A stretch of 64,000 bases of DNA from Choanephora cucurbitarum (lineage: Eukaryota > Mucoromycota > Mucoromycetes > Mucorales > Choanephoraceae): contig JAIWNI010000047.1 in assembly GCA_025331435.1 (NCBI GenBank), positions 62,001 to 126,000 of the forward strand, written 5' to 3'. This document shows positions 1 through 11,412 of the stretch, piece after piece. The position numbers and the translations under genes are program-made. Below the pieces are notes generated by a model. It worked only from the letters and a program-made list of their open reading frames with translations. It made no database searches and was not told where the DNA came from. Numbering within the stretch: position 1 is the stretch's first letter; the number at the start of each line of letters is the position of its first letter.

Positions 1-739
1 CTAAATAATGAGACTTTTGGGATGCAAACTCAGCGTCCTAAGGCTACCTTATAAGGTTTGTCCTGCGTCGGCATACGAATTTAATAATTTTGATTGGATG
101 AGATTTGGCTTCAGCGAGCAAAAACCAGGATTTGAGGACTTTGGATTCAACAATAGTCAGCATAACAATCAGAAGCTCCATTCAAAACATTATGTCAAGT
201 TTCGCTGAAGAATTAGATAGTTGCATCGTAAAGTAATCATACAAGGTACCACGCAAAAAAAATGTTAGCATCACACACAGAGAAATCACCAAGCATAGCA
301 TAAAAGTACGAATAGATGGTAGATAGACTTATTATAGGTGTTCTGTTGAAATCGAGAGTCATAAGCAGTCTCTTCCTACCATTAGCTTTATCATGAACGC
401 AAATCGTTGCAAGGCTGATAATTGATTGCTCAAAATTATTTAACAATTGAAGGACAGTGCTTTTTTTGACACTGAGGAAATTCAAGCTGCTCAATTTCTC
501 CCAAAAGTCTTTAATCCAAATGACCAACGAATTTTAACAGCCATAACGATTTTGTGCAAAAAAGATTTGGAAAAACGGCAGCGAAAAGTCTTAAGAATAA
601 AAAAAAAGCATGCTTATCACTGTATTTGAGGAAAAGAAGTAGAGTTGTCTTCAATATTACTGAAATCTGCAGATGGCTTCTTCAATGCATTTTTCATTTT
701 GCTTAAAACATACAATGGCCTATTAAGACTATTCTTGGT
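1..739. other. Left edge, no supported gene
   Basis: Short open frames occur on both strands (for example a 96-codon frame on the minus strand at 237-527), but none has a recognisable domain, a splice-linked partner or a signal peptide. I see no RNA gene or clear repeat. The stretch may hold decayed coding sequence or the 3' region of the doubtful minus-strand model that follows. Confidence 0.4.
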
Positions 740-1676
740 CTACTTCTGCTGATAAACGCATTCGAATAAGCTATGATACTTTCCAATACTTTCAAGATGT
801 TCGGCATGTCGAAGTCCTTCGGCTTCTTCCATGTCATAGCTGTCTTCAGCATTGGACAAATCAGCAGAAGCTGGCTCAATCGAGGAGAGACGCAGAGATA
901 AAGGAGTTCTTCGATAAGGCTTGGTAGTATTTAGGCAAGAATAAGAATTAACACAATTCTGACTAACTCCACAATTTACTACCATCATTGGTAAAGGAAT
1001 TGTACGAAGAATTATAGAAACCAGAATTAACTTAATTCAAAAACATGATCAATTGAATACTACAATACTTAGCTTTTCACCTATTTTCGCAAGCATGAAG
1101 CGAACGATCTCGAAACTAGCTTCAAATGCTTTCAAGCTTTTCATCTCTTCAGTGGCAATCAACTTTGCTTTTTGAGAGCTGTGGTAGGCCTTCAAGTCAT
1201 CTTGACAGTAATCTGCAGTACTGACTTTTGTCAACAAATGCAATATGTGATTAATTCGCAAGACTATATTACGATCCATATAAAATGAATCGTATCGGTT
1301 ATGATGCAATTCAGTCAAGCTGTTTTTACAGAGCAAGGATTCCATAAAAAAATGCTAGAGTTTGGTAAGAAATATTACAATCTGTAAGTCTGATAACATA
1401 ATAGACTTACTTTTGACTATGCTTGATTCCAATCTTACTTCTTTGTTACCCAAGTCAAACGATCTCATATGTGCTTGAGAACGTCTTTGGTCGGATTCCA
1501 AAATAGAAAAAAACAAAAGGTCCAGAAGGCAAGCAGAAGGTAGAATCTTGGCCACTACGGAAGCAGCTGACTATAATGGTTGGTGATATAATATGGGTGT
1601 TGACTTCAGAATTAAAAACACTTGTGCTATGGTGACACTTGGAAGCATGATAAGATACGAGAATTATGCACGCCAT
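740..1676 (-). CDS. Possible spliced hypothetical gene or decayed gene
   Basis: Three successive minus-strand open blocks can be joined: about 1411-1555, about 1062-1356 and 740-966. The first link is supported by a good intron, with donor GTAAGTC after a lysine codon near 1410 and acceptor CTCTAG near 1357. The second link is weaker, because no donor is obvious. The middle block is rich in charged and helical residues and the last is acidic with a plausible natural end. No family is recognised. The upstream start is unclear, since two overlapping frames compete at 1455-1676. It could be a lineage-specific gene, the remains of one, or chance open frames; I favour decayed or lineage-specific. 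Confidence 0.22.
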
Positions 1677-2904
1677 TTTTTATGGTCTTCTAATTAAAGG
1701 CAAACATGAATTGAACTTTGTTGTATTTTGCATCACAAGAGAGGCAGATAGTATGATTTATGCACGAATGTTTGTACTAAACTCAAGTTACAGAAATTTA
1801 CTGTGTTACTTTCAATTGTTCAATGTGTTAGTAAAATTTATAGATTGGCACAGATGCAAGCTCTCTTTATGATTATCGATGTATGTTGTTATTGACAGAT
1901 GAAGCAGGTCAATGTGTATCTATTTAAGTAAATTAGACTGTATCTTGTACTTGCAAGAAAATACTATCTCTCTCTGTCTGCCATGTAGGTAAAATATGAT
2001 AAGATAAAAGAAACCAAATGTTTGTACAAATATATACGTGTATATATGATATGTTCCAAATGTATAAACAAGATCATTTTAAAGGAAAGTTTACATTTTT
2101 TTTCTGTGAGGCATTCAGTTACGTAAATCGAGTTTTCTTTTTCCACTGACAGAAGCCAGAAAGAAGAAATGGAGTAAGCCAGATCTTTTTCTCTATCTTA
2201 TACAGAATATGAGAAGATGCAGCACACAGCCTATCGTACTTCAATTAATATTACATCTTTCCTTTTTTGAAAACTTCTAGATGGCTTTGTGTTTTTAGAT
2301 GATGTATTAGAGAGGGGCTTCTTCTCTTCTTACGGCTCCTGAAAGATCAGGATTAAGTACTCCTTAGATTTAATTTCTCTTGAGAGAATTAGAAAAGTAA
2401 ATAGAAGTTTTATTAAACGTCAGTTTTGTTTTGAAACATTGCATTTGTAAGTTTTTTTCTATTGTGCCACTAAAATGCGGAAATATTTCATTTGATATAG
2501 TTGAACAAGAAGTTTATACTACAACTTGATGGAAAACTAGTTATTGTTCTTTTTTACTATCGAAGTTCGTGTTTACATACAGCCACTCAAGATTTGTTTC
2601 CTACATCAATACAGTCGAGATAGAGCCAACAATAGTAGGAAACTGTATGAGGTCTCTTAGAGTAAACTATTCATTGTCAGCACATTCGACACGCAAAGAA
2701 AAAAAGAAGAGAGGGGAAGGGGGAGTTCATACACTCTAGAATTATTAATGAAGTACTCCTTACATTGAAACCGCATGTTGTTTAGAAGAACGATCTTCTT
2801 CTATTTTCCCGAAAGCAAGTGAAAGGGGAAGAACATATAAAAGTAAGAGAAGCCTGGGTGTTTCTTTCTTTTTTTTTTGTTAACACTTCTTCATCTTATC
2901 ACAA
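1677..2904. other. Intergenic, AT-rich, promoter of the secreted protein at its right end
   Basis: No coding frame above background is seen in about 1.2 kb. The right end carries G-rich stress-element-like words (AGGGG) near 2712-2725 and 2823-2828 and a TATA box at 2836, followed by a pyrimidine tract before the start codon at 2905. This fits a promoter driving the small secreted protein. The rest shows only poly-A/T runs. Confidence 0.5.
2836..2842 (+). promoter_or_regulatory. TATA box of the small secreted protein gene
   Basis: TATAAAA lies 63 bp before the ATG at 2905, with a T-rich tract in between. AGGGG words, like the yeast stress-response element, lie just upstream. The box fits a regulated rather than constitutive gene; that last point is inference. 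Confidence 0.5.
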
Positions 2905-3243
2905 ATGCGCCAATTTGCTCTCATCGCACTTGCTTTAGTAGTTTGTCTTGTCGATACTGCATTCGGAGAGATTCAAAGTATGGTGTCTAATGAAAAACAG
3001 ATAAATAAAGTAGTTGCTGGAGGATCAGGCGTTCTAACCGAAAATGACACTTTTGTAGCCCAAGCTCAGGCTAACTCTAAGCGTGGATTGCTAGACAATG
3101 GAAGTTCAGGTGGTGGGGATCTGACTGGAAGTCTTACTAAAGGTCTTTCAAATGGTTTGATTGGTGGCGGTAGTGAGCATGGTGCTCAAACAGAAAGTAC
3201 AAAAGGCCATTCAAGATCTAACCAAAGAAGTCGTCGCCAATAA
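2905..3243 (+). CDS. Small secreted or cell-surface protein
   Basis: Single-exon gene of 112 codons. The N terminus is a textbook signal peptide: Met-Arg, then a hydrophobic core of about 15 residues (Phe-Ala-Leu-Ile-Ala-Leu and so on), with a likely cut after Ala19-Phe20-Gly21. The mature chain is short, without cysteines, rich in Gly, Ser, Asn and Gln, and ends in a basic Arg/Ser/Gln tail. A strong TATA box 63 bp upstream and C-rich or T-rich leader support a real, well-expressed gene. No domain is recognised. It may be a small secreted effector-like or wall-associated protein; the function is unknown. Confidence 0.65.
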   Translation: MRQFALIALALVVCLVDTAFGEIQSMVSNEKQINKVVAGGSGVLTENDTFVAQAQANSKRGLLDNGSSGGGDLTGSLTKGLSNGLIGGGSEHGAQTESTKGHSRSNQRSRRQ

Positions 3244-5564
3244 ATTCCGCTATAATCTTTTATACTCTAGCAATCATTTTGCTTCATACGTATACATTAG
3301 CTCTCTAAGCTCAAAAACTAGCATTCAATAATAAAGGCATATTCAATTGTGAGCATCATCAATGATGACCTCAACATATATACTTGTTTTCCTTCGAATA
3401 ATAATTTATGGGAAAAGAGGATTACCCTTAATGTCTAGTTGACTCTCTCTATCTCTCTTTATTCTAGCAAAGATTTGCTTAAACAGTTTTCGCTTAAGTG
3501 CCAAAAAGAACATAACTCGGAATGAAGGCGTCTCGAGACAACGGTTAAAATGGCTTGAAAGATGTTGTTGTTGTTGTTCTTAGATCCAGCATAAGTTTAA
3601 TAATTAGAAGCAAGAGGAATGTATCTTGCAATGAATTCTATGTCTTGGCCTCCCTTCATTTACCTTCTAGCTACTGGGTTGATAATTCAGGATGTGCTGC
3701 CTTTGTTTGCTCATTCTATTATGCATTAGTTATATCGTTGACTCAGGAATAATGAGATCTTATGCAACATCAAAGAAGCTAAATTGATACATGGGTGAAT
3801 CGGTTGCGGCAATACATGCCATTAGGGCGAAATCAGCGTCATTCATCTTCTTCTCTGGCAATAGCCATTGGGGTTTCTTATAAACATTGTTCGTATAATA
3901 ATATCATCTATTGATTGTTCTTGTACAAACATGTATAAGAAGCTGACAAAGGAATCCCTCAACAGCACCCATTACAACTCAGTTCATGTACCTGATTCTC
4001 TTGATTGACAAATATATAGAAACACACAATAGAATAGGCTTTATAATTACCTACAGACCTCTAAAGAATAGTGAGAACACAGTTTCATGCACACTAGCCA
4101 GTTTTGTGGAGTTGAGTGCTTACTTCGTATGTTTTGAGTCTTGTTACATAGGAAAAAAGAGTATTGTCTATATAACTTGCAATACACAAACTTCAATCAA
4201 TACACAGACCAATATGCTTACATACAGCATCGCTTTAAGTAAGTCAAAGGACAATTCATATTTTGAACAATCGAAATGTTGATAAAATGATGTGACCAAT
4301 CAACTACCTATAGCTCACTTCTTTCTTTACATATTACTAGAGATGATTACTTCTTTTTTCAGAAATGCTCAAACTTTGTTAATGCAACAGTAGTTATTAG
4401 CTGCTGCTCTCAGTATCTGTCATCTATTGCATGAATAATATACCGAGAAAGAAAGATGCATTGTAGCAAGGTTGTAATTACGCGTAAATTTGTGTTGGTT
4501 AAACCGAATTAATCCATAACTTGTCTTTATTTTGGACTTTGGCTATGGTTGAAGTAAGCCTGATACTCGAAGCTGTAAAGATTAAACAGAAAGTCAACAT
4601 GTATGTACGCTACTTAATGTTTTATATGCTTGAAAGAGGTTTGATTTGATTTCAGCATGTGTTTGACAAAAGAGTGCACAACCCAAGAGTGTCAATACTC
4701 TCAAGTCGAGCTGCTTTTGTGCGTCTTTTAAAGTAGACCGTGTAATTCTGATTTGAAAAAATACTCCACCTTTCACTGCCATACATGTTATATAATTATG
4801 AGATGATAGTTGGATGCAGGTATGAATGCATATGCAAAAACTTATAGAGGGACAAGATATATAAAAGATATGGCATATCTGTAAATAGCGATCGTTTGAA
4901 GGACTGCCCTCATCTTTTTCTTTTTAAAGCACTCAAATGCTAAAAGTGATGTATTTCCTTGCAAACGACGCATTAGTAAGAAGATGTCAGGTAGATGAAC
5001 ACTTTGGTATATTCAATCTGCAAAAGAGGGAGAGACGAGAAACTAGATTGTATACACATTTAAAATGAAGCTGCAAAGCATTTGAAACGCATGTTGTGTG
5101 AAAAAATCGTCTCTTTGTTTGCTAAGATGAATGAGAAGAAAGATAGAAGAGATTGTCTGCTCAATGACAACAATGAAGAGCCAAATCAAAATCAGACTAC
5201 GCTTAGTTATCATCCTTTTGTTCAACAAATATCATATCTACTTAAAATACAATCCTATATGTGCTAACTTAAGCGTATAAAGATCAATCGACATTCTTTG
5301 ATTACCACATAACCAATGGGTTAATGTGTTGACAAGAATAGCTTAAATTCATTTCAGTAAATGAAACAATGGCACCTTATTATGCAAACCTATTTAAGCA
5401 CCGAAGCAAACGTCATCTTTTTTGGGATAAAGTCTGCTACTTTTTTTTTTTTATTTGCGCAGTGCGTGAAATTGGTTCGAATTTAAGAGAACTTGATTAA
5501 AACCCCCTTCCGATTAAATAAAAAAAATTTAACCCTTCTCCCCACTCTATCATACTTCATTACA
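3244..5564. other. Long intergenic stretch
   Basis: About 2.3 kb without a supportable gene. A 98-codon plus-strand frame (3986-4282) and several 60-codon frames lack domains, splice partners or coding-like composition. The right end is the promoter of NDUFS7, with a T-run and a CCCCCTTCC word about 60 bp before its start. Confidence 0.45.
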
Positions 5565-6478
5565 ATGGCTACATCTGCACTTGGATTACAGTTTGCCAAG
5601 AGAGCTATGAGTAAAGAAAGAAAGAAACACAATTTGAAAGCAACCCTGCTTACTCTGTTTAAAATATAGCTTTGTCTGCTCCTAAGACTTTCGCAGCTAC
5701 TTCACAACGCTTCATGTCAACTGAAGTTGTCAGAAACATCGATCAAATCAAAGACATCACTGTTACTCCCAACAACAAAGCAGGTTAGCATCGCCATTTC
5801 TAGAGAATCAACCTCATCTGACACTTGTATCTAGAATATGTCTTGTCCACTGTCGATCGTGTCGTCAACTGGGCCCGTGAAGGTTCTATTTGGCCCATGA
5901 CTTTCGGTTTGGCCTGTTGTGCTGTTGTAAGACAAAGAAAGAAAACGATTAAAACTTCCTTAGATTACTCAATTGATATCGATAGGAAATGATGCACTGT
6001 TCCACTCCTCGTTATGATCAAGATCGTATCGGTATTGTTTTCCGTGCTACTCCTCGTCAATCTGATATCATGATTGTTGCTGGTACTTTGACTAACAAGA
6101 TGGCTCCTGCCTTAAGAAAGGTTTACGATCAAGTAAGCAACAACACATTCTCGTTTTTGTTAGCAAGGAAAAGTAGACTTATGATTTAATAGATGCCCGA
6201 ACCTCGTTGGGTTATTTCTATGGGCAGTTGTGCTAACGGTGGTGGTTACTATCACTACTCTTACTCTGTTGTTCGTGGTTGTGATCGTATTGTTCCTGTT
6301 GATATCTATGTTCCTGGTTGTCCTCCTACTGCCGAAGCCTTGCTTTACGGTATCTTCCAATTGCAAAAGAAGATGAGAAGAGTAAGTTCTGTTGATTGAA
6401 AATAGTCGTCTTTGATAGACTAACATACGTATTTCGAATTTTTAGACCAAGATCACTCAACTTTGGTACAGAAAGTAA
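5565..6478 (+). CDS. NDUFS7: NADH:ubiquinone oxidoreductase 20 kDa subunit (NDUFS7/PSST)
   Basis: This nuclear-encoded complex I subunit carries the N2 4Fe-4S cluster, which passes electrons to ubiquinone in the mitochondrial inner membrane. Six exons join cleanly in phase: 5565-5610, 5670-5783, 5835-5926, 5986-6132, 6193-6381 and 6446-6478, giving 206 residues. The first ~32 residues are basic and hydroxylated, as in a mitochondrial presequence. The conserved core starts near residue 54. The N2 cysteine ligands are visible as the adjacent pair Cys81-Cys82 (GLACCAVE), Cys146 ([10 protein letters not shown]) and Cys176 (VPGCPPT). The quinone-site stretch [19 protein letters not shown] is intact. 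Introns are 50-64 nt. Length and motifs match the family, so I expect a functional protein. Confidence 0.97.
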
Positions 6479-8330
6479 AAGAAAAGGAAGGAAAGGAGAA
6501 TAAAAGAGAGGAAGAAAAAGCACAACTTTTGGAATATATATTTTTTGTTTGTCTCAAAATGCCATTTACATAATCATTTAGCAGTAATAAAACAAGGAGC
6601 TCCTTTTTTGACAGATCCTATGTGATTATTGTGCTAGATTTTACTTAATTTCACTCTAGTTAGATTGAATGTTGATCAACCCTGATTGGTTTAGTCAATC
6701 ATGCCTATGGAGTAGAAAAGATGATGGATTCAATGGATGTGATGCAATCGGATACTGTTGGTTGTTTTTCAGTTGTTGCGAACAAGACTACCAATATGTA
6801 TATATTATAGAAACAAATAAGAAGGATATGGGTGTAAAGACCAATTGATTATAGTACAGAGTTCTTCATGTGCCTATAAGTATGATGTTCTCTCTGCAAT
6901 TAAAAAAACAGATACCAAAACAAGCAAAGAGATCTTCATTTCAACAGCCAAATGTCCCTTTTTGAGACACTACTTCGTATCATATTGTCTTGGCTCACAA
7001 AAGAGTTATGAACAACAAACAATCAGTTCGAGTTGATTGTTGAAAAAAAAAAAGGCTATCTTTTGAGTCTAATTTACTTCTAAGCTCAGGAAATGATTCA
7101 AATTCTCTGATGTGAAACAAATCCAGAGTGACTATCAATAAAATCATAGCACTCACTAAATCTCTCCTTTAGTTCAGTTGAATGCTAGATATAAGAATAG
7201 GTATCATATAGCTTGAGAATTCTGCAGGTCTAATTTCGTCGTAATTGATGCTAATATGCTGACTGTATTCTTTGTAAGAGATTGCCATTCTCAAAAGCCT
7301 CAAGTTCTTCTGTAACACATAATCGTTTTGGTAAGTGAATGTAGCAAAAGCTTCACTGCGCAAGGTAGTGAAATATGTTGTTTTTAATAAGATGATCATC
7401 ATGGTAACAGCCCATTTTACTTTCTGATAAAAAAAAACATTTCTATTTATATCTGTTTTTGGTTTGAGCCTGTTTTTTGTGCCATAAAAATAACTTAGCG
7501 GTATCCGACAACACCAGATCGGGTAAAGCTCTCTTATTCTTTAAAGAAAGAGAGAGAGAAAAAAAATCAAGTTTATTTTTTCATATAGAAAAGAAACAGA
7601 GAGTGGCTATATTCTGACTTGAAGAAAACAAGGAGAAAAAAGTGCTTTAGTCATGCTTTTGTAAGTGATGTACAATGCAGCAAACTTAGCCTTTTCCTTT
7701 GCTTAGAAATAAAATCTACCACATATACCGCTCAGTAAAAGTTTTTGAGATTTTCTCTTTTTTTTTCTCGGGAGTGGAAAGTAGATCAGTTTATAATCCG
7801 ATGGGCCATGCGTATATAGGAAAGAGATAGATGCAACGTTAAAATAAACATTATATTTTGCACTGACTGTGAAGGCTTTGCTAGATATCAATTCTAAAGA
7901 AAGCTTATTCTTTTTTTAATATCAAGGAGCTGTCACTTAGTTTCAATTGTTCTAAATTTAAATGTAGTTAACCTTTCTTTCTCTTAGTAACAAAGAGCCT
8001 CTTTCTCTCTATCACCAAGAAACAAAAGTCTTGGTTTTCTTAAGTAGCCGTAAATGGCATCATCTATCCTCTCAACACCAAACTTACCCCTTTGAGAAAA
8101 AAGAGAGATCTATAAAAGTATAAAGCCCCTTTTTACGATCGTTTCAGACTCCGTCCTTTTATGATTTTAAAAAGTGTCCATTGGCGTTGCAGCCATTGTA
8201 TCCTATATATGATCTCCGTTACTTGAACACTTTCTATTTATATATTTTTTGCTTCTTTTGATTTTTAGCCTCTTTTTATTTTTTTCTCTTCTCTTCTTAT
8301 CTCTCATTTCATTTTACATCAACATTTACC
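6479..8330. other. Intergenic, includes promoter and leader of the mucin-like gene
   Basis: The first ~100 bases are the NDUFS7 3' end, with AATAAA-like words near 6586. The middle holds only short frames (such as 77 codons on the minus strand at 7169-7402) with no domain. The right part, from about 8100, holds a TATA box at 8111, a CCCCT word near 8126 and a long pyrimidine-rich leader. A 22-codon upstream open frame starts at 8161 inside this leader. Confidence 0.5.
8111..8117 (+). promoter_or_regulatory. TATA box of the mucin-like gene
   Basis: TATAAAA about 210 bp before the ATG at 8331, followed within 15 bp by a CCCCT stress-element-like word. The distance implies a leader of roughly 180 nt, long enough to hold a short upstream frame. 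Confidence 0.45.
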
Positions 8331-10250
8331 ATGTCAACTACAGGAAGAGAAATTGATGAAGCTACTAGAACTGAGGCTGATGCTATTACCACAACAGAAG
8401 CTGTAAGAGAAACAACACAGGCTGCAGAGACAACCACTCGAGCTGAACCAACCAGAACGGTCGAAGCCACAACAGCAACAAGAGTAAGCGAAGCCACTAC
8501 CTCTAGTGAACCTGAAGCCAGTACCACAGAGGAACAAGTAACAAGAACAACAACGGTAGCAGCAACAACAACTCAAGAGGAGCCCACAACTACTTCAGCT
8601 GCCGAAGCAACTACTACTTCAGCTGCCGAACCTACCACTACTTCAGCTGCCGAACCCACCACCACTTCAGCTGCCGAACCCACCACCACAAATCCTGTTA
8701 CCGAATCAACAGCAACAACAAGTGTTGCCGAGCCCACAACCACTGTTGTTCAGCCTACAACTACAGAAGATCCCGTCAGTTCTACAGAGAATCCTATCAC
8801 ATCAACAACAGTGGCAGAACCAACCAGTGAAGCTAGTGCTAGTACGACAGCAGAGAACGTAAGTACTCCTACTACATCTAGCATTAGACCCACTACCACT
8901 ATCACATCAACGAGTCTTGTTGATCCAACAGACACGACTTCTACCCCTTTTATTTCTACTACAGCAGCTCTAACATCCTCTTCTTCTTCTATCCCTGAAA
9001 TCACATCCACCTCCGATCTGCCTGTTTCCAATACCATCATTACCTCTGACACAATTACTCCTACCTCTATTGCCACCAATACTGTTGATTCGACAACTTC
9101 TTCTGCGCCTGCATCTTCTACAAATATTGAATCAACTCTATCTTTTACCACATCTGCTCCTATTACCACAACTGAATCAAACATTTTACCTCCCATTACA
9201 ACTGAATCATCTACTTTATCTCTCACTACAACAACTGAACCTTCTTCCACAATCGAACCTTCTTCCACAATCGAATCTTCTTCTACAATCGAACCTTCTT
9301 CCACAATCGAACCTTCTACTACTACTGAACCTTCTTCTACAATCGAACCTTCCACTACTGCTGAACCTTCCACTACTGCTCAACCTTCTTCCACAACTGA
9401 ATCACCCAATTCTTCTTCTTCTTCTTTGATTGAACCATCTACTATTATTGATACTGATACTCCTACAACCACCGTTACTTCATCTGAACAGACGAGTCAG
9501 ATTTATAGTACCACAACCGACATAACTCCTACGTCAGCTGCCACAAATGTACAAACAACAACAAGAGCAGCAACAACAAGGACAGCAGAACCAAGCTTTT
9601 TTAATACTTACTCTACTATCTTACCTACATCCGATATCTATACATACAGTCAACGATTCCCAGAAACAATTACACCTACATCCTCATACAGATACTACAC
9701 AACAAGTATCACTGTCTCCACTGATTTCACAACAACAACAGCCATTGTTTCTGATGGTATCACTGTCACTGTTACCACAGTTATTCCAACAACGTAAGTG
9801 ATTATCAACTCAAATATGCATTAGTGTATTAACCAAAAGAAAACTTCTTTTTTTTTTCACAGAACTGTCATACCTACCCTAGCACTTGACAAGGATGGCA
9901 GTGTAGGACAAAATTCTTCTTATGGATCCAATACAGGTAGCATTATTGGCGGTGTTGTTGGAGGAGCTGCTGGTCTGGCTTTGATCGTGGCTGGAATCGT
10001 CTTACTCCGACGACGTAACCGTAAGAGTGCATTTGCTCGAGATCAACATAACAGTCAGATGTATGATGATGAGTTTTATGCAGATCCTTATCGACAAAAC
10101 GAATGGGGTCAAGCAGCAGGTACTGGTATGGAACCATCACAGCGAATGAATCATACAGCCAATATTTTGGATGATGATGATGAAGACTTTTATAGATCAA
10201 GATCTAATCGCAAAAAGGCTTGGTGGTCTCCTTCTACCTACTTTAAATAA
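8331..10250 (+). CDS. Ser/Thr-rich mucin-like single-pass membrane protein
   Basis: Two exons, 8331-9793 and 9863-10250, give about 616 residues. Roughly the first 500 are almost wholly Thr, Ser, Glu, Pro and Ala, as in heavily O-mannosylated fungal wall stalks. They contain an 8-residue repeat (TTTSAAEP, four copies) and a 6-residue repeat (SSTIEP, about nine copies). Exon 2 supplies one membrane helix near residues 515-536 (GGVVGGAAGLALIV region), then a basic RRRNRK stop-transfer and an acidic tail of about 75 residues. The layout resembles Wsc/Mid2/Msb2-type wall sensors or mucins. No N-terminal signal peptide is visible: the chain starts Met-Ser-Thr-Thr-Gly. Either the helix acts as a reverse signal anchor, or a 5' signal exon has been missed. 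The intron lies just before the membrane exon. Confidence 0.8.
8585..8700 (+). repeat. 24-bp coding minisatellite in the mucin-like gene
   Basis: Four near-identical 24-nt units encode TTTSAAEP or close variants. Third-base changes between copies are few, so the array is recent or homogenised. Such arrays in wall proteins often vary in copy number between strains. Confidence 0.8.
9238..9405 (+). repeat. 18-bp coding repeat array in the mucin-like gene
   Basis: About nine imperfect 18-nt units encode SSTIEP and variants (STTTEP, STTAEP). The reading frame is kept throughout, and changes are mostly in the third or first base of hydroxylated residues. Confidence 0.75.
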
Positions 10251-10370
10251 CTTTCACTTTTGTATAATAAAAAAATAAAGTAGATTATGTAATTTATCTT
10301 GACAAGGAAGAAGTGTATATCCATAGTTAGCTTATAGGTGAAGGGATTTTTTCTAATTGGCTCTATTTCG

Positions 10371-10389
10371 TGTGTGTGTGTGTGTGTGT
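10371..10389. repeat. GT microsatellite
   Basis: Run of about nine GT dinucleotides in the space between the mucin-like gene and the RINGv gene, ending in TATATA. It lies in the likely leader of the RINGv gene. Confidence 0.75.
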
Positions 10390-10463
10390 ATATAATGTCT
10401 GTTTATGTCAACATACGATTTTCTATTCTTTTCTCTCTCTTTCCTTTCTGCTTATATCTAATC

Positions 10464-11378
10464 ATGGAAAGCGATACAACTGTAAAAGAGCGCGTCTGCA
10501 AAATATGTCTTGAGAAGGACCAAATTCAACATTTAATATCACCATGTCGTTGTAAAGGTTCTATGTGAGTGTTTTTTATATGAAAAGAACAGCACATGTC
10601 CTTTTTTGTCTCATGCAACATCAGCAAGTATGTTCATCCTCATTGCATGGCAGGATGGCGAAAAGCTCTCTTACAGACAGGTAGAGAAAGCGACTTATAT
10701 CACTGCCAACTCTGCAAACATCGCTTGTGGGTAAAGCAACGTTACTTATGGGCTACTCTATTGCATTATAAAGGTAAATTCTCTTTTTCTGCATATATAA
10801 CAAGAAAATGAGGTTTCACAAAACATTTTTTTTGAAAGCCTTTCGAGCTATCATAGCAGCTTTGTTGTTAGGTCTTTTGTTGGTTCCAGCAGGTAAATGA
10901 CAACAAAAATAAGTAGAAAATGACAACTTATGTTGAATGCAATTAGGCAGTATCATGAAGGCATTTATTCATTTCTCTGTATTCTTAACAAACCATTCTG
11001 GAGGAATCACACAAGCATGGACATCCAATCAGTTCTTTGAGTTGACAACAGCATCTATTTTAGCTTCTCTGTCTCCCCCTGAAACAAAACCGGTTTCTTC
11101 CTCTAATTTCCGTGCACTTTATTCGCCATTCCCAGTCTGTTTCATCAATTCAAATCAGACAGACTCACATGCCTTGTTCAACAGTGCCTTACTGTATTAT
11201 TTCTTGTTCCCCTTTGCTGATGATCGTTTTTGGAATTTCATTCTCTGTCGACTAGAACATTTTCACCTCGGCTTCTTTTTATTAGGCAGTGTCAACAACA
11301 TCTATTTTACCTATAAAGTATTGAATGATATGTTTGATATTGTCTTGCTGGGACAGGATAGTCAGCAACAAGAACAAG

Positions 11379-11412
<34 letters not shown>

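Noticed and set aside
5465..5485. tRNA T-arm-like GGTTCGAATTT
   Set aside because: No acceptor stem, D arm or anticodon arm lies upstream, and the word is followed by an A-rich promoter sequence. Similar words at 46990 (PEX5 last exon) and 53343 also fail.
8750..9373. 207-codon minus-strand open frame rich in Val, Glu and Ser
   Set aside because: It is the mirror of the Ser/Thr-rich repeats on the plus strand. Its residues follow directly from the repeat units and no splice or start context supports it.
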